A stretch of DNA of 64,000 nucleotides, from positions 930,001 through 994,000 of the forward strand of contig CU207211.1 of the NCBI GenBank assembly GCA_000026125.1, written 5' to 3'. Position numbers and translations under genes: made by a program. The stretch's first letter is position 1, and each line of letters opens with the position of its first letter. The notes beneath the pieces were generated by a model, which saw nothing but the letters and a program-made list of their open reading frames with translations, did not search any database and was not told the DNA's origin. Below, piece after piece: positions 55,989 to 64,000 of the stretch. This stretch comes from Herminiimonas arsenicoxydans. GTDB taxonomy: Bacteria > Pseudomonadota > Gammaproteobacteria > Burkholderiales > Burkholderiaceae_D.

Positions 55989-57392
55989 ATGACCGCTCGT
56001 ACTCCTATCCGTACCCGTTTTGCCCCCAGCCCGACCGGCTATCTCCACGTTGGCGGCGCGCGCACCGCGCTTTTTTCCTGGGCTTATGCACGCCACTTTG
56101 GCGGCACTTTTGTCTTGCGTATCGAAGACACCGATCTTGAACGCTCCACGCCGGAAGCCGTGCAGGCGATTATCGAGGGCATGGAATGGCTGGGCCTGCA
56201 TCACGACGAAGGTCCGTTCTACCAGATGCAGCGCATGGATCGCTATCGCGAAGTCATCGCGCAAATGCTGGCGGCTGGTACTGCCTACTATTGTTATTCG
56301 TCGTCCGAAGAAGTTGAAGCGATGCGCGAACGTCAACGCGCTGCCGGGGAAAAGCCGCGCTACGACGGCACCTGGCGTCCTGAAGCAGGCAAAACCTTGC
56401 CGGCGATTCCTGCGGATCGCAAGCCGGTGGTGCGTTTTCGTAATCCGATGGAAGGCGATGTGACCTGGCTGGATGTGGTCAAAGGTCAGATCACGATTTC
56501 CAACCGCGAGCTGGACGATCTGGTGATTGCGCGCCAGGACGGCACGCCGACGTATAACTTCTGCGTTGCAGTTGATGATTCGGATATGAAGATCACGCAC
56601 GTCATTCGCGGCGACGATCATGTCAACAACACACCGCGTCAGATCAATATCCTGAAAGCGCTGGGTGCAGAGCTGCCGCATTACGGTCACTTGCCTATGA
56701 TCTTGGGTGCCGATGGTGCGAAGTTGTCGAAACGCCACGGCGCAGTCAGTGTGATGGATTATCCGGCACAGGGCTATCTGCCGGAAGCGATGCTCAATTA
56801 CCTGGCGCGACTCGGCTGGAGTCACGGCGATGATGAAGTGTTCTCCATGGAGCAGTTCACGGAATGGTTCGATCTGGATCATTTGACCAAATCGCCTGCG
56901 CAATTCGATCCGGAAAAACTCGACTGGATCAATAATCACTACATCAAGCAAGCCGACAACACACGCCTGGCCGGATTGATCAAGCCGATGATGGAAAATC
57001 TCGGCGCGCAATTCGATAATGCCCCTGATCTGCCGGCAGTCATCGGCTTGATGAAAGAACGCGTCAAGACCTTGAATGAGTTGGCTGTCACCGCGATGCT
57101 GTTCTATCGCCAGCCAGCACCAGATGCAGCATTGCTTACGCAACACCTGACCGATGCGGTCAAACCGGCACTGGCGCAATACGTGGAGCAACTGAAGACA
57201 GTAGCGTGGGGCAAGGATGCATTGTCTGCCGCACTGAAGGAAGTGCTGGCTACACACAAGCTGAAGATGCCGCAACTGGCGATGCCTTTGCGCTTGATCA
57301 TCACTGGACAATTGCAAACACCATCGATCGATGCAGTGGTTGAATTGTTTGGTCGCGAGGTCGTATTGGCGCGTATTGCAAATTATCTTTAA
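55989..57392 (+). CDS. gltX: Glutamyl-tRNA synthetase, 467 aa
   Basis: Class I synthetase charging tRNA-Glu. The HIGH-like motif is in [19 protein letters not shown] (residues 9-27), followed by [13 protein letters not shown], and KLSKRHG with K245. Length is typical for the discriminating bacterial form, so it may coexist with GlnRS or GatCAB. Immediately downstream lies an operon with tRNA-Ala and tRNA-Glu. Only the leader hairpin described above separates the promoter from the start codon. Confidence 0.97.
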   Translation: MTARTPIRTRFAPSPTGYLHVGGARTALFSWAYARHFGGTFVLRIEDTDLERSTPEAVQAIIEGMEWLGLHHDEGPFYQMQRMDRYREVIAQMLAAGTAYYCYSSSEEVEAMRERQRAAGEKPRYDGTWRPEAGKTLPAIPADRKPVVRFRNPMEGDVTWLDVVKGQITISNRELDDLVIARQDGTPTYNFCVAVDDSDMKITHVIRGDDHVNNTPRQINILKALGAELPHYGHLPMILGADGAKLSKRHGAVSVMDYPAQGYLPEAMLNYLARLGWSHGDDEVFSMEQFTEWFDLDHLTKSPAQFDPEKLDWINNHYIKQADNTRLAGLIKPMMENLGAQFDNAPDLPAVIGLMKERVKTLNELAVTAMLFYRQPAPDAALLTQHLTDAVKPALAQYVEQLKTVAWGKDALSAALKEVLATHKLKMPQLAMPLRLIITGQLQTPSIDAVVELFGREVVLARIANYL

Positions 57393-57409
57393 TAAATTTC
57401 AAAAGAGCA

Positions 57410-57439
57410 TTTACATAGTGAGAAAACCTTTGCTATAAT
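57410..57439 (+). promoter_or_regulatory. Promoter of the tRNA operon
   Basis: TTTACA (57410-57415) and TATAAT (57434-57439) with an 18-bp spacer, about 18 bases before the first tRNA. The -10 is perfect consensus. Confidence 0.8.
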
Positions 57440-57456
57440 CTCGCTTCTGCACTCGA

Positions 57457-57532
<76 letters not shown>

Positions 57533-57570
57533 CCGATTTTGCAGAAGGTCAGTATCAAGGACAGTTTTAT

Positions 57571-57646
57571 GTCCCCATCGTCTAGAGGCCTAGGACATCA
57601 CCCTTTCACGGTGAGTACAGGGGTTCGAATCCCCTTGGGGACGCCA
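57571..57646 (+). tRNA. tRNA-Glu (anticodon TTC)
   Basis: A 76-nt cloverleaf: acceptor GTCCCCA/TGGGGAC, anticodon loop CCTTTCACG with TTC, T-arm GGGGTTCGAATCCCC, and encoded CCA. It shares a transcript with the tRNA-Ala 38 bp upstream. Confidence 0.97.
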
Positions 57647-57667
57647 AATTCCAGATTCGTCTGGTAC

Positions 57668-57699
57668 GAAAAAAGCTCTGATTATTCAGGGCTTTTTTC
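57668..57699 (+). terminator. Terminator of the tRNA operon
   Basis: AAAAAGCTCTGA-TTAT-TCAGGGCTTTTTT forms a stem with one mismatch, followed by a T-run, 22 bp after the tRNA-Glu CCA. Confidence 0.88.
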
Positions 57700-58246
57700 G
57701 TTTCTGGCTACCATGCAGTGCGAAATCGTCTAGCTGCACAAAACGATTCCGTACGTATCAGAGCAACATCTTCCTCCTGTCGTATCAACAGCTTGTGGTG
57801 AGCGTATTTTTAATATGCTCCCGGAAGCTCCGCATCTTTCATTCTGTTTTCTTCGTGCCGAGTATTCTGCCGCGCGTTCAGCTTTATCTTGCTGCCTTGA
57901 TCCGCTTGAGGGTTTGTGCCAATTGCGCGGCATGACTTCTTATTATTCAACGCTGCTGCCTTCATGACTCAATTTCATTGAGATAGATCGTCAGGCAATA
58001 CGGTATGTTCAATCGCAATCAGTGCGTATGCGTTGGCTTACATCGATGTTTGTAAGGCTCCTTTCAGCAAAGTGCACTCGTCGGTATCTGTGTCGCCATG
58101 CGAAGAGCCCTTTCAAGAGCCTTGCCCCAAGGTTCTGCATCGCTCAAAAATCTCAATCTTCTTTGTGCTGTGCCACAAAATAAAAATCCTGATATATTTG
58201 CTGCCTAGGCAGCTATTGACTGATCAGCTATCGAAATGGCGCACAT
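57700..58246. other. Intergenic region upstream of the MarR-type regulator
   Basis: About 550 bases with no recognisable gene. Near the right end lies the 14-bp perfect palindrome described next. Short open frames have no ribosome-binding site or family match. Confidence 0.45.
58200..58213. promoter_or_regulatory. Palindrome, possible operator of the MarR-type regulator
   Basis: GCTGCCTAGGCAGC is a perfect 14-bp palindrome 34 bp before the regulator start codon. MarR proteins usually bind palindromes of this size overlapping their own promoter. Confidence 0.5.
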
Positions 58247-58738
58247 ATGAGTAAATTTGAAAAAATATTCCCGTCCGGTGGATGGTGTGTAGAAGAGAGT
58301 GTGGGTTATCTGCTGGCACGCTCTCGCACCAAGCTTGCGAAAGCGGTTGATATCGAACTGGCACAGCACGACATCACGCATGCACAAGGCAGCATGTTGC
58401 TGATGCTTTCTTCAGGTAATTGTTCAACAGCCGCCGAACTGTCGCGCGAGCTGTATATCGACTCTGCTTCGATTACGCGCATGATCGACAGGCTGGAGAA
58501 GCGTGGACTGATCGTCCGCATGCCGCGCGGCGACGACCGGCGCGTCATTCATCTACAACTGACCGAAGTCGGCGCTGAACTTGCCGCTCGTTTGCCGGAT
58601 TTGTATATGGGCGTACTGAGTCATCATTTTGCCGATTTCACTGTGGATGAAGTGGCCACGCTCAAGACCTTGCTGCGCAAGCTGTTGTTTGGTTCATCCG
58701 AAACCGCTGGCAAGGATGCAAAAGCCGGGAGCGCATGA
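58247..58738 (+). CDS. MarR-family transcriptional regulator, 163 aa
   Basis: Winged-helix dimeric regulator. The recognition region reads STAAELSRELYIDSASITRMIDRLEKRGLI, and the wing carries the conserved DDRR (RMPRGDDRRVIHLQLTEVG). Most MarR proteins next to pumps are repressors relieved by aromatic ligands, so this one probably represses the following efflux operon. The next gene overlaps its stop (ATGATGA), making a four-gene operon. The palindrome just upstream is a candidate site. Confidence 0.93.
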   Translation: MSKFEKIFPSGGWCVEESVGYLLARSRTKLAKAVDIELAQHDITHAQGSMLLMLSSGNCSTAAELSRELYIDSASITRMIDRLEKRGLIVRMPRGDDRRVIHLQLTEVGAELAARLPDLYMGVLSHHFADFTVDEVATLKTLLRKLLFGSSETAGKDAKAGSA

Positions 58739-60243
58739 TGAAAAATTCCGTACATTTTTATTTTGCTTCGCGCCGCAGTCTGCTTGCGGCGAGTTGTGCC
58801 GTCGTGCTGCTGAGCGCCTGTGCCAGTTTCAAGGGAATAGACAGCAGTGCCAGGCTGCAGCAGCCTGGCGACTATGCAACTGCAGCCTCCTTGCCTGATC
58901 AGCATGGGCAATGGCCGGATGCTTCGTGGGCGCACACCATAGGCGGCGCATCGCTGCAGGCCTTGATCGACGAGGCGATTGCAGGTAATCCGAATCTGCA
59001 GATTGCCGCTGCGCGTGTCGCTGCTGCAAGAGCCGTCGCCGAAGCGGCGGGGGCCGCCAGCAGTCCTGCATGGTCGGCAAATTTCAAAAGCACGTATCAG
59101 CGTTTCAGCGAAAACTACATTATTCCGCCGCCCTATGCCGGCTCCTATCAATCGGATAATTCGCTGACACTGAATTTTTCCTACGACTTCGATTTCTGGG
59201 GCAGGCATGCAGCCGAACTGCGCAGTGCGCTGTCGCAAGACAAGGCTGCGCAAGCCGAACAATACAATGCGCGGCTGGTGATTGCGACCTCGGTGGCACA
59301 CGCCTGGATACAGCTGGCAAGACTATATGCGCAACTGGATTTGAACCAGCAGCAGCTCGAGGTGAGCAGCAAGATGGCACACCTGACGCAATTGCGTTTC
59401 AAGGCCGGGCTGGACGCCAAATCAGAGAATCAGCAAACGCGCCAGCAAGTGGCCAGCCTGGGCGCGGAGCGCGAACAGCTGCAGGAACAGATTGCATTGA
59501 CGCGCAACCAGCTGGCAGCGCTGCTTGGACAAGGCCCTGATCGCGGCCGTCAGATCGAGCGGCCGACATTGCCGGCTGATGTGGCGACTGCCTTGCCGGA
59601 CGCACTGCCTCTGGCATTGCTGGGACGGCGTCCTGACATCGTTGCCGCACGCTGGCAGGTGGAAGCGGCTGACGGTGGCATTGCTGCGGCCAGGACTGCG
59701 TTCTATCCCAACGTCAACCTGATGGCCTTCGCCGGTTTCTCCAGCATCGGCCTGAGTAATCTGCTGCAAAGCGGCAGCCGTGTGGTCGGCATAGGCCCGG
59801 CCGTCAGCGTACCGATTCTGGAAGGCCGTACGCTGCGCGCCAATCTGAAAGGGCGCGTAGCCGAATACGATGGCATGGTCGCCACCTACAATCGCGCATT
59901 GACCGATGCCTTGCATGATGTCGCCGACCAGGTGGCATCCATGCGTGCTGTTGCATTGCAAAGCGAACAGCAGCAGCGTGCGACGCAAGCCGCCGCCGGC
60001 AATCTGGATCTGGCGCAGCAACGCGAACGGGTAGGCACCACCAATATGCTGCCGGCCTTGAGCGCACACATGACCCTGCTGGCGCAACGACGCATGGACC
60101 TCGATCTGCAGGCCCGTCGCAGCGATCTGCGCGTGGGCCTGATCAAGGCGCTGGGCGGCGGTTTTGACGCCCAGTCGCAAGACCTTGCCAAAGAAAATCC
60201 CACTCCACTGAATATTCCCACCTCTGTGAGAAGCGCATCATGA
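58735..60243 (+). CDS. Outer-membrane efflux lipoprotein, NodT family, 502 aa
   Basis: Outer-membrane channel of the EmrAB-type pump encoded downstream. Lipobox LSAC with C29 acylated, after a signal containing SLLAASCAVVL. OEP repeats are visible: LQIAAARVAAARAVAEAAG, YDFDFWGRHAAELRSALSQD, GRRPDIVAARWQVEAADGG, typical of NodT. A second copy of this family in the window belongs to MacAB (10628-12046); the two are clearly different proteins. ATGA overlap with the adaptor gene. Confidence 0.93.
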   Translation: MMKNSVHFYFASRRSLLAASCAVVLLSACASFKGIDSSARLQQPGDYATAASLPDQHGQWPDASWAHTIGGASLQALIDEAIAGNPNLQIAAARVAAARAVAEAAGAASSPAWSANFKSTYQRFSENYIIPPPYAGSYQSDNSLTLNFSYDFDFWGRHAAELRSALSQDKAAQAEQYNARLVIATSVAHAWIQLARLYAQLDLNQQQLEVSSKMAHLTQLRFKAGLDAKSENQQTRQQVASLGAEREQLQEQIALTRNQLAALLGQGPDRGRQIERPTLPADVATALPDALPLALLGRRPDIVAARWQVEAADGGIAAARTAFYPNVNLMAFAGFSSIGLSNLLQSGSRVVGIGPAVSVPILEGRTLRANLKGRVAEYDGMVATYNRALTDALHDVADQVASMRAVALQSEQQQRATQAAAGNLDLAQQRERVGTTNMLPALSAHMTLLAQRRMDLDLQARRSDLRVGLIKALGGGFDAQSQDLAKENPTPLNIPTSVRSAS

Positions 60244-61436
60244 ATACGACCAGCCCGGCAGCAGAAACTTCCAACTCCAATAACAATGGCAAGCGTCGTC
60301 GTCATCTTATTATTGTTTCCATCCTGCTTGTGTTGTTGCTGATTGCCTACGGTCTGTGGTGGGCGATTTATGCGCGTCATTTTGAAGGGACCGATGATGC
60401 GTATGTTGCAGGCAATGTGGTGCAGGTGACGCCACAGGTGGGCGGTACGGTGGTCGCCATTCATGCCGACGATACTGAACTGGTGCACGCCGGCATGCCG
60501 CTGGTCGAGCTTGATCACAGCGATGCCAAGGTAGCGCTGAATCAGGCGGAAGCGCAACTGGCGCAAACGGTGCGCGAAGTACGTACGCTCTTCGTCAATA
60601 ACGGTACGCTGAATGCCAATGTGGCCTTGCGGGTTGCCGATGTGGCGCGTGCCCGGGCCGATCTGGCGCGTCGTCAGGAGCTGAGTGGCACCGGCGCGGT
60701 ATCGAAAGAAGATCTGGAGCATGCACGCAGCGCATTGCAAACTGCGGAATCCGCATTGCAGGCCACGCGCGAGCAGCTGGCATCGAACCAGGTGTTGACC
60801 GATCGCACTTCGGTTGCGAGCCATCCGAATGTGCAGCGTGCTGCCGCACAGGTGCAAGCCGCTTATCTCGCATTGGCGCGCAACACCCTGCCGGCGCCTA
60901 TCACCGGTTATGTTGCCAAGCGTTCGGTGCAGGTCGGCCAGCGCGTCGCACCCGGCACACCGTTGTTGTCCATAGTGCCACTGACCACCTTGTGGGTAGA
61001 TGCCAACTTCAAGGAAGTACAGGTTGCCAGAATGCGTATCGGCCAGCCGGTGACCCTGCATTCCGATTTGTACGGCAGCAGTGTTGAATATCACGGCAAG
61101 GTGGCAGGTCTGTCGGCTGGAACGGGCGCCGCTTTTGCCTTGCTGCCGACACAGAATGCGAGCGGCAACTGGATCAAGGTGGTGCAACGCATCCCGGTAC
61201 GCATTGCGCTGGACCCGAAAGAGTTGACTGAACGTCCCCTGCGCGTGGGTTTGTCCATGCAGGTTGAAGTGGATATCGCGCATGCGGAAGGTACTTCGCT
61301 GACAGCGGTGACGGCAGCACGCACGGAACCGGTTTATCAAACTGCAGTATTCGACAATGCCGGACAGGAAGCAGAGGCGCGTGTGGCGCAAATCATTGCT
61401 GCCAACAGCAATGCCGCGCTGCCGACTACACATTAA
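60240..61436 (+). CDS. emrA: EmrA-type membrane-fusion adaptor, 398 aa
   Basis: HlyD-family periplasmic adaptor. One N-terminal membrane helix (about 22-44), then FEGTDDAYVAGNVVQVTPQVGG, the start of the lipoyl domain typical of EmrA, an alpha-hairpin (about 100-180), APITGYVAKRSVQVGQRVAPG, and a beta-barrel with LWVDANFKEVQVARMRIGQ. It links the MFS pump to the lipoprotein channel. It is the third gene of the operon; four bases separate it from emrB. Confidence 0.94.
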   Translation: MNTTSPAAETSNSNNNGKRRRHLIIVSILLVLLLIAYGLWWAIYARHFEGTDDAYVAGNVVQVTPQVGGTVVAIHADDTELVHAGMPLVELDHSDAKVALNQAEAQLAQTVREVRTLFVNNGTLNANVALRVADVARARADLARRQELSGTGAVSKEDLEHARSALQTAESALQATREQLASNQVLTDRTSVASHPNVQRAAAQVQAAYLALARNTLPAPITGYVAKRSVQVGQRVAPGTPLLSIVPLTTLWVDANFKEVQVARMRIGQPVTLHSDLYGSSVEYHGKVAGLSAGTGAAFALLPTQNASGNWIKVVQRIPVRIALDPKELTERPLRVGLSMQVEVDIAHAEGTSLTAVTAARTEPVYQTAVFDNAGQEAEARVAQIIAANSNAALPTTH

Positions 61437-61439
61437 ATC

Positions 61440-62993
61440 ATGAGTGCAACTCCCGCTGCCGCGCTGACGCCGCTGAACGGCACGCGACTCGTCGTCGGTA
61501 CGGTAGCCCTGTCGCTGGCGGTGTTCATGAACGTACTCGATTCATCGATTGCGAACGTATCGATACCGGCGATTTCGGGCGATCTCGGCGTCTCGCCGCA
61601 GCAGGGCACGTGGGTGATTACTTCGTTTGCGGTGGCAAATGCGATTTCGGTGCCCTTGACCGGCTGGTTGACGCAGCGCTTCGGCCAGGTGCGTTTGTTC
61701 ATCAGTTCCATCCTGCTGTTCGTGCTGGCGTCATGCCTGTGCGGTTTGGCCCCGAGCATAGAAATCCTGATTGCTGCACGTGTCTTGCAGGGCGCGGTGG
61801 CTGGCCCGATGATTCCCTTGTCGCAGGCGTTGCTGCTGTCGAGTTATCCGCCCGCGAAGAGTGGGATGGCACTGGCGTTCTGGGGCATGACGACGCTGGT
61901 GGCGCCGATTATGGGGCCGTTGCTGGGTGGCTGGATATCGGATAACTACACATGGCCGTGGATCTTCTACATTAATATCCCGATCGGTATTTTTGCTGCG
62001 TGGGCGACGTGGTCGATTTATCGCGAACGTGAATCGAAAACCTACAAGCTGCCTATTGATAAAGTTGGTTTGGTCTTGCTGGTGCTGTGGGTTGGTTCCT
62101 TGCAATTGATGCTGGACAAGGGCAAGGAACTGGACTGGTTCCATTCAGGCGAAATCATTATTCTTGCATCGGTGGCGGCAGTGGCCTTCATCTATTTCAT
62201 TATTTGGGAAATCGGCGAAGAGCATCCGGTGGTGGATTTATCCTTGTTCCAAGGCCGTAATTTCAGCGGTGGCGTGATTGCTATTTCAGTTGCCTACGGT
62301 TTGTTCTTCGGCAGTCTGGTGATTCTGCCCTTGTGGCTACAGACGCAGATAGGCTACACCGCGACGGAGGCCGGCAAGGTGATGGCGCCAGTTGGTATTT
62401 TTGCGATTATCCTGTCGCCTATCGTCGGCAAACTGTTGCCGAAAATCGATGCGCGCTGGGTGGCGACGACGGCCTTCCTGATTTTCTCGCTGGTGTTCTT
62501 CATGCGTGCAGAGTTTACGCAGGATGTGGACATGATGACGCTGATGATTCCTACCGTGATTCAGGGTGCGGCGATGGCGATGTTCTTCATTCCGTTGACC
62601 TCCATCATCCTGTCCGGTCAATCACCAGACAAGATACCGGCAGCAGCAGGTTTGTCCAACTTCGTGCGTATCATGTTCGGCGGTATCGGTACTTCCGTGA
62701 TGTCTACGATGTGGGATAACCGTACCATCCTGCATCATGCGCAATTGGCTGAATACACAGGCGCACATAATTCTGCTTTTACACAAGCGGTGAATACGTT
62801 GATGGCGCGCGGGATGTCGGAGCAGGCGGCATGGGCGGTGATAGACCGGCAGATGACTGTGCAAGCGAGTACCTTGGCGGCAACCGATTTGTTCTGGATG
62901 TCCGGCATCATGTTCCTGTGCCTGATCGGTTTTATCTGGATTACCAAACGCAGCAAAGCCAGCGGTGGTGCAGATGCAGCCGGCGCGCATTGA
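61440..62993 (+). CDS. emrB: EmrB-type DHA2 major-facilitator drug exporter, 517 aa
   Basis: Fourteen-segment proton-driven exporter. Motif D-like FMNVLDSSIANVSIPAISGDLG in membrane helix 1, motif A GWLTQRFGQVRLF, motif C-like MIPLSQALLLSSYPPAKSG and SIPTVIQGAAMAMFF-like segments mark the DHA2 branch. With EmrA and the NodT channel it exports hydrophobic drugs or host-derived aromatics from cytoplasm to outside. Normal length. It ends the MarR-led operon, 77 bp before earP. Confidence 0.95.
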   Translation: MSATPAAALTPLNGTRLVVGTVALSLAVFMNVLDSSIANVSIPAISGDLGVSPQQGTWVITSFAVANAISVPLTGWLTQRFGQVRLFISSILLFVLASCLCGLAPSIEILIAARVLQGAVAGPMIPLSQALLLSSYPPAKSGMALAFWGMTTLVAPIMGPLLGGWISDNYTWPWIFYINIPIGIFAAWATWSIYRERESKTYKLPIDKVGLVLLVLWVGSLQLMLDKGKELDWFHSGEIIILASVAAVAFIYFIIWEIGEEHPVVDLSLFQGRNFSGGVIAISVAYGLFFGSLVILPLWLQTQIGYTATEAGKVMAPVGIFAIILSPIVGKLLPKIDARWVATTAFLIFSLVFFMRAEFTQDVDMMTLMIPTVIQGAAMAMFFIPLTSIILSGQSPDKIPAAAGLSNFVRIMFGGIGTSVMSTMWDNRTILHHAQLAEYTGAHNSAFTQAVNTLMARGMSEQAAWAVIDRQMTVQASTLAATDLFWMSGIMFLCLIGFIWITKRSKASGGADAAGAH

Positions 62994-63070
62994 GACAGTA
63001 GGCATGAATTATTCAATACCTTGTTTCGTGCATCGTCTATCATGCCGGAATTGATTTTTTGGCACGCCGT

Positions 63071-64000
63071 ATGACTTTTCCATCAACCTTGCATCTGTTT
63101 TGCCGTGTCGTCGATAATTACGGCGATATCGGTATTTGCTGGCGTCTTGCGCGGCAATTGCAGCAGGAACATGGCGTTATCGTCACCTTGTGGGTAGACG
63201 ATTTGGCCAGCTTCCAGCGGATTTGCCCCGAGGTTGCGCTGGATACGGAAATCCAGCAAGTCGCCGGTGTGACGGTACGCCACTGGCGGAATCAGGATGG
63301 CGTGTTTTCAGCAGGTGATGTTGCCGATATCGTCATTGAGTTTTTTGCCTGCGATATTCCACCCGGCTACATAGTTGCCATGGCAGAGTGCAATCCGCGT
63401 CCAGTATGGCTCAATCTCGAAGGGCTGACAGCGGAGGAATGGGTGGAGGGTTGCCATACCTTGCCGTCGCCGCATCCGCGCCTGCCGCTGACCAAACATT
63501 TTTTCTTTCCCGGTTTCACCAGTAAAACGGGTGGCCTGTTGCATGAATCTGCGCTGGAAGAAGAGCGCCGGAAATTTCAATCGGATACTGCGGCCATAAG
63601 AGTTTTTTTTGCGCAGTTCGGTCTGACGCCGGCAGAAATGGCATCGTTAAAGGTTTCCCTGTTTTGTTATCCGCACGCGCCGGTTAAAGCGTTGTTCGAT
63701 GCATGGCAAAACGGTGCGTCGACCATCACTTGCCTGGTGCCGGAAGGCGTGGCAGTCGAGGCGGTGCAATCCTTCCTGGGAATGGATGCACAAGCGGGAG
63801 CAGTACAAACGCGCGGCGCGCTCACTGTACGCATCCTGCCTTTTGTTGCGCAATCCGACTACGACAGATTGTTATGGGCCTGTGATATCAATTTCGTGCG
63901 CGGCGAGGATTCATGGGTGCGTGCGCAGTGGGCAGGCAAGCCGTTTATCTGGCATATCTATCCGCAGGACGAAAACCTGCATCACAAGAAATTACGCGCC
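63071..64000 (+). CDS. earP: EF-P arginine rhamnosyltransferase, 5' part (310 codons)
   Basis: GT-B glycosyltransferase (DUF2331) that adds rhamnose from dTDP-rhamnose to an arginine of elongation factor P, letting it rescue ribosomes at proline runs. The N-terminal FCRVVDNYGDIGICWRLARQL holds the catalytic aspartates (D15, D19). Near the edge, RGEDSWVRAQWAGKPF and WHIYPQDENLHHKKL are the sugar-nucleotide binding segment. The frame is open to the last base and lacks its C-terminal part. The efp gene is expected just beyond the window. Confidence 0.95.
   Translation, partial: MTFPSTLHLFCRVVDNYGDIGICWRLARQLQQEHGVIVTLWVDDLASFQRICPEVALDTEIQQVAGVTVRHWRNQDGVFSAGDVADIVIEFFACDIPPGYIVAMAECNPRPVWLNLEGLTAEEWVEGCHTLPSPHPRLPLTKHFFFPGFTSKTGGLLHESALEEERRKFQSDTAAIRVFFAQFGLTPAEMASLKVSLFCYPHAPVKALFDAWQNGASTITCLVPEGVAVEAVQSFLGMDAQAGAVQTRGALTVRILPFVAQSDYDRLLWACDINFVRGEDSWVRAQWAGKPFIWHIYPQDENLHHKKLRA

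Noticed and set aside
54425..57317. Long opposite-strand frames across metG and gltX (445-462 codons)
   Set aside because: Both are shadows of essential synthetase genes with full sets of motifs.
59886..61433. A 515-codon open frame antisense to the efflux adaptor gene and the end of the channel gene
   Set aside because: The sense strand encodes clear EmrA and NodT proteins; the antisense product resembles nothing and lacks a start context.

Overview
The window reads as chromosomal DNA of a betaproteobacterium of the order Burkholderiales. Gene content and order (DUF3460-scpA-panC, EarP-type EF-P modification, NodT-type outer-membrane lipoproteins, glnA-ntrBC) fit the Oxalobacteraceae (Herminiimonas/Janthinobacterium group); that family placement is inference, as no rRNA or phylogenetic marker could be compared. 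There are no insertion sequences, prophage, integrase genes or CRISPR arrays. The one stretch that looks compositionally different is the pair of cobalamin TonB-receptor genes (about 33.7-38.2 kb), which is visibly AT-richer than its neighbours.

Layout. 0-5.5 kb: a small hypothetical gene, then a three-gene signalling operon: a CHASE3 sensor kinase, an Rcp1-type single-domain response regulator, and an 818-aa REC-PAS-LOV-GGDEF-EAL protein. This is probably a light- and phosphorelay-tuned cyclic-di-GMP switch. 6-12 kb: ferredoxin-NADP reductase and a MacA-MacB-NodT export system. 12-16 kb: a TPP-riboswitch-controlled CytX-type pyrimidine permease, an isolated LexA (SOS) box, and two tandem PhnD-like binding proteins. 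16-21 kb: small membrane proteins, release factor 3, a TAXI-type binding protein and a rhodanese. 21-27 kb: nitrogen control, with glnA behind a sigma-54 promoter and NtrC-like sites, a small coiled-coil exported protein, ntrB and ntrC. 27-29.5 kb: a cheZ-cheA pair.

30-47 kb is a large cobalamin salvage and late-synthesis region: cobT, cobS, cobC; two btuB-type receptors, each behind its own matching promoter plus cobalamin riboswitch; and a tightly overlapping operon btuC-btuD-cobO-cobB-cobU-cbiB-cobD-btuF-cobQ. Together these import corrinoids across both membranes, adenosylate and amidate them, attach the aminopropanol arm, and join the nucleotide loop. No corrin-ring genes are present here. 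A kinase-fold protein is encoded on the opposite strand within this region.

47-57.5 kb is mostly housekeeping: an orphan ParA-like ATPase, a DinB-like protein, panC, scpA, a BamE-like lipoprotein, a SulP transporter, metG, gltX, and a tRNA-Ala/tRNA-Glu operon. 58-63 kb: a MarR-type regulator heading a NodT-EmrA-EmrB tripartite drug-efflux operon. The window ends inside earP. The most interesting item is the LOV domain at about 3.7-4.05 kb, which keeps the photoactive cysteine but has leucine where the signalling glutamine normally sits.
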